A DNA stretch of 9,848 nucleotides from Pseudomonadota bacterium (GCA_023430685.1 JAEYZH010000053.1:1-9848), one strand, 5' to 3'; shown: positions 1 to 7,609, numbered from the stretch's first letter. Translations and numbers: made by a program. The notes: generated by a model not told the origin, from the letters alone.

Positions 1-66
1 GCGCGTGCAGCCTACGAGGGATGCAGCGTCCATGGTGCGCGCGTCGGCGCGGATGCACCGCGCGCC

Positions 67-169
67 GTAGGCTGGACGACCGAAGGTCGGTCGGCGCTCT
101 TCGCGGGGTACCCTTCGCGGGATACCAACGCGCGAACGGCGCCGGCCGCGCTGCGCGCGTGCAGCCTAC
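67..169. repeat. Inverted REP pair (BIME-like), copy 1
   Basis: Runs from the GTAGGCTGGACG head at 67 to the CAGCCTAC end at 169 (103 bp). The two arms are related but not identical REP elements facing each other. Confidence 0.75.
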
Positions 170-220
170 GAGGGATGCAGCGTCCATGGTGCGCGCGTCG
201 GCGCGGATGCACCGCGCGCC

Positions 221-323
221 GTAGGCTGGACGACCGAAGGTTGGCCGGCGCTCTTCGCGCGATCACCTTCGCGGGATGCCAACGCGCGAACGGCGCCGGC
301 CGCGCTGCGCGCGTCCAGCCTAC
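221..323. repeat. Inverted REP pair (BIME-like), copy 2
   Basis: Same structure as the copy 154 bp upstream. Its right arm ends CGTCCAGCCTAC, restoring the full complement of the GTAGGCTGGACG head, whereas copy 1 has GTGCAGCCTAC. Confidence 0.75.
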
Positions 324-342
324 GCGCCGCACCGGTCGCTGT

Positions 343-358
343 TCGCCCGCGTGGGCGA
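343..358 (-). terminator. Weak terminator-like hairpin after the thioredoxin-fold gene
   Basis: A 6-bp stem, TCGCCC/GGGCGA with a 4-base loop, lies about 20 bases past the stop codon at 379-381 in the minus direction. No U-tract follows, so a rho-independent role is doubtful. Confidence 0.25.
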
Positions 359-378
359 GGTGAATCGAGCTGGCCGGG

Positions 379-1689
379 TCAATGGAGCGCGTCGACGATG
401 CCGGCCGCCTTGCGCAGCTCGGTCGACTGCTGCGGGAACCATGCGCCGTTGAGTTCGAGCACTTCGTTCGCCACGGACTTCGCTTCCTCAGCACGCCCGA
501 GACGGGTGAGCGCATCGACGCGCAGCTTCGCGACGGTCAGGCGGTTCACGCCGTACGCCTTTTCCGCCGCCTGTTCCAGCAATGGCAGCGCTTTCGCCGC
601 CTCGCCACGTTCGAGCAGGCTGCGACCCCAGCGGTACGGGTAGACGTAGTCGTCCGGATACGCGGCGATCAGCTTCGGGTACAGCGCGTCGAGTTCGGAC
701 GTGCGCTTGGCCATCGCGAGGTACACGCGCAGGTTGTCGGCCGCGTTGCGGTCCTTGCCGACGTCCTCGCCGAGCGCCGCGCGCGTGGCCGCGATGCCAC
801 GATCGAGCGCAGCCTTCTCGCCGGCCGCGTCGCCGAGCGCGGCCGCGAGTTCGGCACTCGCGAACACCGCGCTGCGCTGGTCGGCGCAGGTCGGCGAGGC
901 GACGAACACGTCGCGGGCGAGCAGCGCGTCGAGCGCGGGCTTCTGTGCGCGCAGGATCGGTTCGCGATCGGCTTTCGGCATCGACTCGCTCGCACCGAGC
1001 AGGTCCATCACGACGTAGAGGCGGTCGCAACCGGGATCGCCCGCGAGCACGCGCTGCGCGGCGGCGACGGCCGCGGCGTCGTCCTTGTCCGTGCGAGCGC
1101 GCTGCAGCGCGAGGCGGTCGAGCAGCAGCGTCGCGTGCGCATCACGATCGAGCTTCGCGCGCAGCGTCGCCGGCAGCGTTGCGTACCAGTCGAGGCCGCC
1201 CTTGCCGTCGCCGCGCGCCTGGTAGGACGCGAGCACCGTGCGTGTCGCTTCGGCGTCGCCGGCTTGCGCCTTCGCGCGGTAGTCGTCGAGCGTGCCGGCA
1301 CCAGCGAGGATCGCGTCGACCATCGGGTAGAACTTCGCGCGCGGTTGCTCGGCGAGGATGCGCCCGCGCTCCTTGCCGTTTTCGTCGAGCACGACGTAGG
1401 CCGGCAGCGCCTTGACCTCGAGCTTCTTCATCCAGGCCGCGCCGTCCGGCGAGTCGGCATCGACCTCGACCGTCACCGCGCGACGCTTCAGCGCGTCCCA
1501 TTCGGCGCCGTTCAATACGTGGCTCGCCATGAAGTAACACGAGTAGCACCACGGCGCGGTGAAATCGATGAACACCGGCTGGTGGGCCTGCTTGGCGCGC
1601 GCGAGCGCGGCGTCGACGGTCGCCACGTCGGCGGCCTGCGCCGCGAAGGCGGCGGCTGCGAGCAACAGCGTGGCGAGGAAGGTCTTCAT
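379..1689 (-). CDS. Secreted thioredoxin-fold protein with C-terminal helical repeats
   Basis: A 436-residue protein, probably periplasmic. Residues 1-19 form a signal peptide: Lys2, a hydrophobic Leu/Ala core, and an AQA-A cleavage site near 19/20. Residues ~36-115 are a thioredoxin fold with the redox pair WCYSC (Cys48, Cys51) and the cis-proline loop LPAY (Pro96), as in DsbD-gamma or thioredoxin_7-like domains. From about 130 to the end it is Ala/Leu/Arg-rich and helical, with TPR-like stretches around 330-420; two further cysteines are in GDPGC and SPTC. A thiol-disulfide reductase role is inferred from the CxxC motif, and the substrate is unknown. The start is set by ATG at 1687-1689 with GGGAG five bases upstream. 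That ATG overlaps the TGA of the upstream peptidase gene (ATGA), so translation is likely coupled. The same frame stays open far upstream, but that stretch is antisense-type noise within the peptidase gene. Confidence 0.85.
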   Translation of the reverse strand: MKTFLATLLLAAAAFAAQAADVATVDAALARAKQAHQPVFIDFTAPWCYSCYFMASHVLNGAEWDALKRRAVTVEVDADSPDGAAWMKKLEVKALPAYVVLDENGKERGRILAEQPRAKFYPMVDAILAGAGTLDDYRAKAQAGDAEATRTVLASYQARGDGKGGLDWYATLPATLRAKLDRDAHATLLLDRLALQRARTDKDDAAAVAAAQRVLAGDPGCDRLYVVMDLLGASESMPKADREPILRAQKPALDALLARDVFVASPTCADQRSAVFASAELAAALGDAAGEKAALDRGIAATRAALGEDVGKDRNAADNLRVYLAMAKRTSELDALYPKLIAAYPDDYVYPYRWGRSLLERGEAAKALPLLEQAAEKAYGVNRLTVAKLRVDALTRLGRAEEAKSVANEVLELNGAWFPQQSTELRKAAGIVDALH

Positions 1690-3827
1690 CGTGGCTCCCA
1701 AAGTCCGAGTTCGCGCGCGAGGAACGCGTAGGTCATCGCATTCATGTACGCAGCCTGGCGGTTGTCCGCGGCGCCGCCATGGCCGCCCTCGGTGTTCTCG
1801 TAGAACCATGCATTCGCATAGCCGAATTCGCGCATGCGCGCGGCCATCTTGCGCGCCTGCACAGGCCCCACGCGATCGTCGCTGGTCGCGGTGTAGAACA
1901 GCACCGGCGGATAGTCCCGGCCGCGTTCGACGTTCTGGTACGGCGAGAACGTGCGGATCCAGTTCCACTCCTCGGGCTTGTCGGGGTCGCCGTACTCGGC
2001 GATCCAGGAAGCGCCCGCCGACAGGTGCGTGTAGCGCTTCATGTCGAGCAGCGGAACCTGGCACACGATCGCGCCGAACAGATGCGGGTACTCGGTCAGC
2101 ATGTTGCCTACCAGAAGGCCACCGTTGCTGCCGCCGGTCGCGCCGAGGCGTTCCCGGGATGTCACCCCGCGACGGATCAGGTCCTCGGCGATCGCGGCGA
2201 AGTCCTCGTACGCGCGCGGCCGGTTCGCCTTCAACGCGGCCTGGTGCCAGCGCGGCCCGTACTCGCCGCCGCCGCGGATGTTCGACACGACGTAGACGCC
2301 GCCCTGTTCGAGCCACGCGCGGCCGATCGCACCGCTGTAGACCGGCAGGCGCGAAACCTCGAAGCCGCCGTAGCCGTTGAGGATGGTCGGGTGGCTGCCG
2401 TCGAGCACGAGGTCCCTGCGCGCGATCTGGAAGTACGGCACCCGCGTGCCGTCCTTCGAGCGCACGAAATGCTGGCTCACCGCGTACGGGGTCGCGTCGA
2501 AGAACGCGGGCGTCTGCTTCAGCGTGACCGGCGCTGCGCCGCCGATTTCCCCCCACGCGAGCGTGGTCGGCGTGAGGAACCCGGTCACGCTGAGGAAATA
2601 GGCATCGCTGTCGTCGGCATCCACGCCTTCGGCCTCGACCTGCGACAACGCGGGTGCGCCGCCCAGCGAGGCGCGCGCCCACGCGCCCGCAGCCGCCGGC
2701 GTCAACACTTCCTGGCGGCTCGAGACATCGTCGAGCAGGTTGAGGATCAGATGATTGCGCGTCCACGAATGGTCGACCAGCGACGTGGTCTCGCTCGGCG
2801 TGAACAGCACGACGAGTTCGCGCTTGCCCGCCATGTAGTCGTCGAAGCGCGTGGCGAGCAGCGAGCCGGCCGGATGCGTGTGGCCGCCGACGTTCCATTC
2901 GCTGCGCGGCGACACGAGCAGCCATTCGCGGTGAACGTCGATGACCGCGTCGAGCGGCACGTCGATCTTGGCGAGGCTGCCGTCGGCGCGGCGCTGGAAC
3001 GTCTCGCTGGTGTAGAAATCGATCGTGCGCACGAAGAAGTCGCGCTCGAAACCCGGCGTGAGGTCGCGCGTCGCGCTGGCGGCGAGGTCGTCGATGCCGA
3101 CCTCGTACACCTGGGTCGCCGAAGCGAGCGGTGTGCCGCGCGACCAGACGCGCACCGTGCGCGGATAGCTCGACTTCGTCATCGCGCCCGGGCCGAAATC
3201 GGTACCCACGTAGAGGTGGTCGGCGTCGATCCAGGCGGTTTCGCTCTTGGCCTCGGGCACGTGGAAGCCGCCTTCGACGAACGCCTTGTCGACGAGGTCG
3301 AATTCGCGCACGACGTCGGCATCGCCACCGCCCGGTGACAGCGCGACGAGGCAACGCCGGTTCGCGGGCTTGAGGCACTTCGCGCCGTGCCAGACCCAGC
3401 GCTGGCCCTCCGACGCGGACAGCGCGTCGAGGTCGATCACGGTTTCCCACGCGGGATCGGGCTTGCGGTATTCCTCGAGCGTCGTGCGCCGCCACAGGCC
3501 GAGCACGTGGTCCTTGTCCTTCCAGAAGTTGTAGTAGCGATCGCCGATCTTCTGCACCATCGGGATGCGCGCGTCGGAATCGAGCACCTCGAGGATGCTC
3601 ATGCGCAGGCGTTCGAACTCCGGCGTGCCTGCGTAGGCCTTCGCGGTTTCGGCGTTGTGCTCGGTGACCCATGCGAGCGGCTTCTCGCCGTGGATGTCCT
3701 CGAGCCACAGGTACGGATCTTCGGCGGTCGTCATCTCGGTGCTCGTTGCGGGCGCCGGCTTCGGTGCAGGCTGGCTGCAGCCGGCCAGCAACACGAGGGC
3801 AGCGTATGCGGCGGAGATCGGCTTCAT
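1686..3827 (-). CDS. Prolyl oligopeptidase family (S9) serine peptidase, lipoprotein
   Basis: A 713-residue serine peptidase of the prolyl oligopeptidase family, which cleaves short peptides, typically after proline. The N-terminus is a lipoprotein signal with lipobox LAGC (Cys17) and Ser at +2, which favours the outer membrane. A Pro/Ala-rich linker follows to about residue 36. DPYLWLEDIHGE (37-48) is the usual family opening. Residues ~90-440 fit the beta-propeller, and ~450-713 the alpha/beta hydrolase domain. The catalytic triad is visible: Ser567 in GGSNGG, Asp650 in SDDRVGP with Arg652, and His683 in EGGHGG. The NIRGGGEYG motif (516-524) is typical of S9. Length is normal for the family (~700). 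It is the first gene of an operon with the thioredoxin-fold gene (ATGA overlap). The start is the only one that yields the lipoprotein signal, though its Shine-Dalgarno is weak. Family assignment is firm; the natural substrate is unknown. Confidence 0.93.
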   Translation of the reverse strand: MKPISAAYAALVLLAGCSQPAPKPAPATSTEMTTAEDPYLWLEDIHGEKPLAWVTEHNAETAKAYAGTPEFERLRMSILEVLDSDARIPMVQKIGDRYYNFWKDKDHVLGLWRRTTLEEYRKPDPAWETVIDLDALSASEGQRWVWHGAKCLKPANRRCLVALSPGGGDADVVREFDLVDKAFVEGGFHVPEAKSETAWIDADHLYVGTDFGPGAMTKSSYPRTVRVWSRGTPLASATQVYEVGIDDLAASATRDLTPGFERDFFVRTIDFYTSETFQRRADGSLAKIDVPLDAVIDVHREWLLVSPRSEWNVGGHTHPAGSLLATRFDDYMAGKRELVVLFTPSETTSLVDHSWTRNHLILNLLDDVSSRQEVLTPAAAGAWARASLGGAPALSQVEAEGVDADDSDAYFLSVTGFLTPTTLAWGEIGGAAPVTLKQTPAFFDATPYAVSQHFVRSKDGTRVPYFQIARRDLVLDGSHPTILNGYGGFEVSRLPVYSGAIGRAWLEQGGVYVVSNIRGGGEYGPRWHQAALKANRPRAYEDFAAIAEDLIRRGVTSRERLGATGGSNGGLLVGNMLTEYPHLFGAIVCQVPLLDMKRYTHLSAGASWIAEYGDPDKPEEWNWIRTFSPYQNVERGRDYPPVLFYTATSDDRVGPVQARKMAARMREFGYANAWFYENTEGGHGGAADNRQAAYMNAMTYAFLARELGLWEPR
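1695..1699 (-). promoter_or_regulatory. Shine-Dalgarno GGGAG deciding the thioredoxin-fold start
   Basis: GGGAG, then CCACG, then ATG on the minus strand. The site lies inside the last codons of the peptidase gene and supports reinitiation at the ATGA overlap. Confidence 0.7.
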
Positions 3828-3857
3828 CGGGTCGTCCGTTCGGCGAGGCGAACGCCC

Positions 3858-3886
3858 ATCCTGCGCAGGAGCGGGGAGGCTGTCCA
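3858..3886 (-). promoter_or_regulatory. Candidate promoter of the peptidase operon with an overlapping palindrome
   Basis: On the minus strand TGGACA (3886-3881; 5/6 to TTGACA) is followed after 17 bases by CAGGAT (3863-3858; 3/6 to TATAAT), giving a leader of about 25 bases. The perfect 12-bp palindrome TCCTGCGCAGGA at 3859-3870 overlaps the -10 and could be an operator. Confidence 0.35.
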
Positions 3887-3925
3887 GTGCGCGGAGGTGG
3901 ACCGGGCGGAGGGGTTGGCGAGTCG

Positions 3926-4006
3926 GTAGGCTGGACGGCCGAAGGGCGGCTGGCGCTTTTGCTTTCGCGCCAAAGGCGCCGGCCGCGCTGCGCGCGTCCA
4001 GCCTAC
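3926..4006. repeat. Inverted REP pair between hppA and the peptidase operon
   Basis: Head GTAGGCTGGACGGCCG at 3926 and end CGTCCAGCCTAC at 4006 (81 bp). The right arm, 3979-4006, matches the tail at 296-323 base for base. The central part contains TTTCGCGCCAAAGGCGC. It lies between the convergent 3' end of hppA and the promoter of the peptidase operon, a typical extragenic REP position. Confidence 0.8.
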
Positions 4007-4018
4007 GAAGGCGAAGAG

Positions 4019-4046
4019 CCGGCCGCGCTGTGCGCGTCCAGCCTGC
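4019..4046. repeat. Extra degenerate REP arm
   Basis: Copies 3979-4006 at 26 of 28 positions, 40 bases further on. The terminal CTAC has become CTGC, so the GTAG head of this single arm is mutated. A local duplication of the right arm explains it. Confidence 0.7.
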
Positions 4047-4075
4047 AAGAGCGTCTCGCCGCGCGCGTACACCTT

Positions 4076-4113
4076 GCGACTCCCCTCTCCAGCAAGCGGG
4101 AGAGGGGAGTCGC
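4076..4113 (-). terminator. Perfect 15-bp hairpin after hppA
   Basis: GCGACTCCCCTCTCC (4076-4090) and its exact reverse complement (4099-4113) enclose an 8-base loop. The hairpin begins five bases past the hppA stop codon. No T-rich tail follows on the minus strand, so it may act as an mRNA 3'-end stabiliser or bidirectional terminator rather than a classical one. The arm resembles CCCTCTCC...GGAGAGGG palindromes scattered through many GC-rich proteobacterial genomes (from memory). Confidence 0.6.
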
Positions 4114-4118
4114 TTCGG

Positions 4119-6173
4119 TCAGAGCAACGGGACCAGAAGCAGCGCGACGATGTTGATGATCTTGATCAGGGGGTTCACCGCGGGGCCTGCGGTGTCCTTG
4201 TACGGGTCGCCGACGGTGTCGCCGGTCACCGCGGCCTTGTGCGCCTCGGAACCCTTGCCGCCGAAGTTGCCGTCCTCGATGTACTTCTTCGCATTGTCCC
4301 AGGCGCCGCCGCCGGTCGTCATCGAGATCGCGACGAACAGGCCGGTCACGATCGTGCCGATCAAGAGGCCGCCGAGCGCCTGCGCACCCGCGAGCGGACC
4401 GCCGATGAAGCCGAAGCCGAAGCCGACCACGATCGGCACGAGCACCGGCAACAGGGACGGCACCATCATTTCCTTGATCGCCGACTTGGTCAGCAGGTCG
4501 ACCGCGCGCGAGTAGTCGGGCTTGGTCGTGCCTTCCATGATGCCCTTGATCTCGCGGAACTGGCGGCGCACTTCCTCGACCACGCTGCCGGCCGCGCGAC
4601 CGACCGCTTCCATCGCCATCGCGCCGAACAGGTACGGGATCAGGCCGCCGATCAGCAGGCCGATGATCACGTAGTGGTTGGAGATGTCGAACGTGAAGAT
4701 CTGGTCCGGGTGCTCGGCGCCGAGCTTGTGGGTGTAGTCGGCGAACAGCACGAGCGCAGCGAGGCCGGCCGAGCCGATCGCGTAGCCCTTGGTCACGGCC
4801 TTGGTCGTGTTGCCGACCGCGTCGAGCGGGTCGGTGACCGCGCGCACTTCGGGCGGCAGCTCCGCCATCTCGGCGATGCCACCCGCGTTGTCGGTGATCG
4901 GGCCGTACGCGTCGAGCGCGACGATCATGCCGGTCATCGACAGCATCGCGGTCGCGGCGATCGCGATGCCGTAGAGGCCCGCGAGTTCGTACGCGCCCCA
5001 GATCGCGGCGCAGACCGCGAGCACGGGCCACGCGGTCGAACGCATCGACACGCCGAGGCCCGCGATCATGTTGGTCGCGTGGCCGGTCGTCGATGCCGAC
5101 GCGATGTGGCGCACCGGCTTGTACTCGGTGGCGGTGTAGTACTCGGTGATCAGCACCATCGCGCCGGTCAGCACGAGGCCGATCACCGCGCAGCCGAACA
5201 CGTTCCAGACGCCGTAGGCGCTGTCGGCCATGAGCTGCTGGGTCACCGGGATGAACGCGAGCAGCGCGAGCACGCCCGACACGATCACGCCCTTGTAGAG
5301 CGCGTTCATGATCTTGCCGCCCGCGCTCGTCCTGACGAAGAACGTGCCGATGATCGAGGCGATGATCGACACGCCGCCGAGCACGAGCGGGTAGAGCACC
5401 GCGTTCGCGCCGGCCTGCGCCGCCATCACGCCGCCGAGCAGCATCGTCGCGATCAGCGTGACCGCGTAGGTTTCGAACAGGTCGGCGGCCATGCCGGCGC
5501 AGTCGCCGACGTTGTCGCCGACGTTGTCCGCGATCACCGCGGGGTTGCGCGGATCGTCTTCGGGAATGCCCGCTTCGACCTTGCCGACGAGGTCGGCGCC
5601 GACGTCGGCGCCCTTGGTGAAGATGCCGCCGCCGAGGCGCGCGAAGATCGAGATCAGCGAGGAGCCGAACGCGAGGCCGATCAGCGCGTGCAGCGCCTGG
5701 TCGACGGTGTAGCCGAGTCGCTGCAGCACCACGTAGTAGCCCGCGACGCCGAGCAGCGCGAGGCCGACCACGAGCATGCCGGTGATCGCGCCGCCGCGGA
5801 ACGCGACTGCGAGCGCGGCCGGGATCCCGCTGCGCGCGGCTTCGGCGGTGCGCACGTTCGCGCGCACCGAGATGTTCATGCCGATGTAGCCGGTGAGCCC
5901 CGACAGCACGGCGCCGAGCGCGAAGCCGACCGCGGTGCCCCAGTCGAGCGCGAGCCCGATCACGACGAACAGCACCACGCCGACGATCGCGATCGTGCGG
6001 TACTGGCGGTTGAGGTAGGCGCGTGCGCCTTCCTGGATCGCCGCGGCGATCTCCTGCATGCGTGCATTGCCGGTCGGCTTGGCCAGGATCCAGCGGATCG
6101 ACCAGGCGCCGTAGAGAATCGCGAGGACCGCGCAGATGAGAGCGATCCAGAGACCGTATTGTTGGAACAGCAT
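4119..6173 (-). CDS. hppA: K+-independent proton-translocating membrane pyrophosphatase
   Basis: A 684-residue integral membrane enzyme that hydrolyses PPi and pumps protons out of the cytoplasm. About 15-16 hydrophobic helices span the protein. The PPi/Mg site is visible: KGADVGADLVGKVE (187-200), EDDPRNPAVIADNVGDNVGD (205-224), DNAGG (428-432), and near the C-terminus DNAKKYIE (626-633) and GDTVGDPYKDTAGP (651-664). The segment GNTTKAVTKG (454-463) has Lys458 and Thr461 where K+-dependent enzymes have Ala and Gly/Ala, marking the K+-independent H+-pumping class. Length fits the bacterial family. The ATG at 6171-6173 is chosen because AAGGGAGGG lies just upstream; an in-frame ATG 17 codons earlier has no such site. 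It lies 150 bp downstream of pfp on the same strand but has its own candidate promoter. Confidence 0.96.
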   Translation of the reverse strand: MLFQQYGLWIALICAVLAILYGAWSIRWILAKPTGNARMQEIAAAIQEGARAYLNRQYRTIAIVGVVLFVVIGLALDWGTAVGFALGAVLSGLTGYIGMNISVRANVRTAEAARSGIPAALAVAFRGGAITGMLVVGLALLGVAGYYVVLQRLGYTVDQALHALIGLAFGSSLISIFARLGGGIFTKGADVGADLVGKVEAGIPEDDPRNPAVIADNVGDNVGDCAGMAADLFETYAVTLIATMLLGGVMAAQAGANAVLYPLVLGGVSIIASIIGTFFVRTSAGGKIMNALYKGVIVSGVLALLAFIPVTQQLMADSAYGVWNVFGCAVIGLVLTGAMVLITEYYTATEYKPVRHIASASTTGHATNMIAGLGVSMRSTAWPVLAVCAAIWGAYELAGLYGIAIAATAMLSMTGMIVALDAYGPITDNAGGIAEMAELPPEVRAVTDPLDAVGNTTKAVTKGYAIGSAGLAALVLFADYTHKLGAEHPDQIFTFDISNHYVIIGLLIGGLIPYLFGAMAMEAVGRAAGSVVEEVRRQFREIKGIMEGTTKPDYSRAVDLLTKSAIKEMMVPSLLPVLVPIVVGFGFGFIGGPLAGAQALGGLLIGTIVTGLFVAISMTTGGGAWDNAKKYIEDGNFGGKGSEAHKAAVTGDTVGDPYKDTAGPAVNPLIKIINIVALLLVPLL

Positions 6174-6178
6174 GAAAA

Positions 6179-6187
6179 CCCTCCCTT
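6179..6187 (-). promoter_or_regulatory. Strong Shine-Dalgarno of hppA
   Basis: AAGGGAGGG on the minus strand, about six bases before the ATG at 6173. It decides the start in favour of MLFQQYG over the upstream in-frame ATG. Confidence 0.8.
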
Positions 6188-6204
6188 GACGTGCAGGATT
6201 CGGA

Positions 6205-6222
6205 AAAGCCCCGGAATGGCGC
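6205..6222 (-). promoter_or_regulatory. Leader element shared with pfp (hppA copy)
   Basis: Minus strand GCGCCATTCCGGGGCTTT, 31 bases upstream of the hppA start codon. It matches the pfp leader element at 16 of 18 positions. The distances to the start codons (31 and 23) differ by 8, so the two copies fall in different frames and this is not shared coding sequence. Function unknown. Confidence 0.45.
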
Positions 6223-6236
6223 AACCCAACCGGCCG

Positions 6237-6242
6237 AGTATA
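6237..6242 (-). promoter_or_regulatory. Candidate -10 box of an hppA promoter
   Basis: TATACT on the minus strand (5/6 to TATAAT) in otherwise very GC-rich DNA. No good -35 hexamer is found 16-18 bases upstream. Transcription would start near 6230, leaving a leader of about 56 bases that contains the element shared with pfp. Confidence 0.4.
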
Positions 6243-6323
6243 GCCGCGCGCGTCGCGCTGGCGGGTGCCGCGATGGAGGGCGGCACGGCGCGCGCCGGCC
6301 GCAGCCGCCGGCCGGGCGCGGTC

Positions 6324-7586
6324 TCAGTGACCGGACGGCGACCAGTCCGGCAGCTTGCGTGGCACCGCGGCATTGCGCAGGCGCACGTAGTCGGGCAGTC
6401 CGTCGCGACCGTAGCGCGGCGGGTCCTCGCCGCGGATCAGCGGTTCGAGATAGCGCCGCGCGGCGGCCGTGATGCCGTAGCCGTCGCGCCGGATGAATCC
6501 CTTCGGCAGCTTCTTCTCGCGGTTCGCGATGCGCGCAAGCGGCGCCGCTTCGATCTTCCAGCGATAGGGCGAGTCCGAGGTGCGCGCGATCACCGGCATC
6601 ACCGCGTTGCGGCCCGCGAGGGCGTACTCGACCGCGGCCTTGCCAACCGCGCGCGCGTGCTCGACGTCGGTCTTCGAGGCGACATGGCGCGCCGAGCGCT
6701 GCAGGTAGTCCGGCAACGCCCAGTGGACCTTGTATCCGAGCCGATCCTTGACCAATTGCGCGAGCACCGGCGCGACGCCGCCGAGCTGCGCATGGCCGAA
6801 CGCATCGCGCGTGCCGGCCTCGGCGAGGAAGCGGCCGTCCGGATTGCGCAGGCCTTCGGACGCGACCACGGTGCAGTAGCCGCCGCGCGCGACCGATTCC
6901 TTTACGCGCGCGAGGAAGCCTTCCTCGTCGAATGCGATCTCCGGGAACAGGATCAGGTGCGGCGCGTCGCCCGGACGCCGCGCCGCGAGCCCGGCGGAAG
7001 CGGCGATCCAGCCCGCGTGGCGGCCCATCACCTCGATGACGAAGACCTTGGTCGAGGTGTCGTGCATCGATTCGACGTCGAAGCTCGCCTCGGCGACCGA
7101 CACCGCGGTGTACTTCGCGACCGAGCCGAAACCCGGGCAGCAGTCGGTCACCGCGAGATCGTTGTCGACGGTCTTCGGCACGCCGACCACGTCGAGTGGA
7201 TGGCCGAGCGCGCGCGCGACGTCGGACAGCTTGAGCGCGGTATCGGCCGAATCGTTGCCGCCGTTGTAGAGGAACATGCGGATGTCGTGCGCCTTGAACA
7301 CCTGGACCAGGCGCTCGTACTCCGCGCGTCCCTGGTCGAACGGCTTGAGCTTGTAGCGGCACGAGCCGAAAGCGCCGCCCGGGGTGTGGCGCAGTGCCGC
7401 GATCGCCGCGGCGGTTTCCTTCGTCGTGTCGATGAGGTCCTCGCGCAGCGCGCCGAGGATGCCGTTGCGCGCGGCGAGCACCGGCACGCGGTGGCGGCGC
7501 GCGGTCTCGATCACCGCGCCGGCGGTCGCATTGATCACCGCGGTGACGCCACCCGACTGCGCGTACAGCAACTTGCCCTGTTTCAT
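6324..7586 (-). CDS. pfp: Pyrophosphate-dependent 6-phosphofructokinase
   Basis: A 420-residue cytoplasmic enzyme for the reversible PPi + fructose 6-phosphate = Pi + fructose 1,6-bisphosphate reaction, used in glycolysis and gluconeogenesis. YAQSGGVTAVINA (8-20) is the phosphate-binding N-terminus. GGNDSADT (109-116) has Asp112 where ATP enzymes have Gly, which blocks the ATP pocket. PKTVDND (137-143) carries Lys138 and the catalytic Asp141/Asp143; ATP enzymes read PGTIDND. MGRHAGW (187-193) and SEG (243-245) bind the sugar phosphate. Length fits the single-subunit PPi enzymes of Xanthomonadales. ATG 7584-7586 is chosen for its GAGGAG site; an in-frame ATG 12 codons upstream lacks one. It is transcribed ahead of hppA and divergently from adk. 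No clear sigma70 promoter was found upstream. A tight GC-rich palindromic stretch near 6290-6320 may end its transcript. Confidence 0.94.
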   Translation of the reverse strand: MKQGKLLYAQSGGVTAVINATAGAVIETARRHRVPVLAARNGILGALREDLIDTTKETAAAIAALRHTPGGAFGSCRYKLKPFDQGRAEYERLVQVFKAHDIRMFLYNGGNDSADTALKLSDVARALGHPLDVVGVPKTVDNDLAVTDCCPGFGSVAKYTAVSVAEASFDVESMHDTSTKVFVIEVMGRHAGWIAASAGLAARRPGDAPHLILFPEIAFDEEGFLARVKESVARGGYCTVVASEGLRNPDGRFLAEAGTRDAFGHAQLGGVAPVLAQLVKDRLGYKVHWALPDYLQRSARHVASKTDVEHARAVGKAAVEYALAGRNAVMPVIARTSDSPYRWKIEAAPLARIANREKKLPKGFIRRDGYGITAAARRYLEPLIRGEDPPRYGRDGLPDYVRLRNAAVPRKLPDWSPSGH

Positions 7587-7590
7587 GGGT

Positions 7591-7597
7591 ACTCCTC
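7591..7597 (-). promoter_or_regulatory. Shine-Dalgarno of pfp
   Basis: GAGGAGT on the minus strand, with AGGAG five bases before the ATG at 7586. It fixes the start at MKQGKLL. Confidence 0.75.
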
Positions 7598-7609
7598 GAA
7601 GACGCCGCG

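Larger units (their letters stand above)
1..323. repeat. Two tandem 154-bp units carrying GTAG...CTAC inverted REP elements
   Basis: Bases 1-154 and 155-308 are direct copies with exactly 154-bp spacing. The first 87 bases are identical and I count 7 mismatches over the unit. Each contains an inverted pair starting GTAGGCTGGACG (67 and 221) and ending CAGCCTAC (169 and 323). Another CAGCCTAC end lies at 8-15, so the array may continue left of the window. The 28-base tail starting CCGGCCGCGCTG (142-169, 296-323) reappears at 3979-4006 and 4019-4046. Read from its GTAG end, the element folds into a GC-rich hairpin. A GTAG head plus a hairpin is the hallmark of REP elements mobilised by RAYT transposases, such as the SMAG repeats of Stenotrophomonas. 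Family membership is inferred; no RAYT gene is in the window. No coding region is credible in 1-378. Confidence 0.85.

Noticed and set aside
1..323. Direct repeats as a possible CRISPR array
   Set aside because: Only two 154-bp units, with no short repeat/spacer alternation. The internal structure is inverted GTAG repeats.
1779..3338. Plus-strand 519-codon frame opposite the peptidase gene
   Set aside because: No domain; it mirrors the peptidase gene, whose catalytic triad is intact.
379..3708. Minus-strand open frame of 1109 codons treated as one protein
   Set aside because: Only the part from 1689 down is the thioredoxin-fold protein. The upstream part lies out of frame inside the peptidase gene and is low-complexity Arg-rich.
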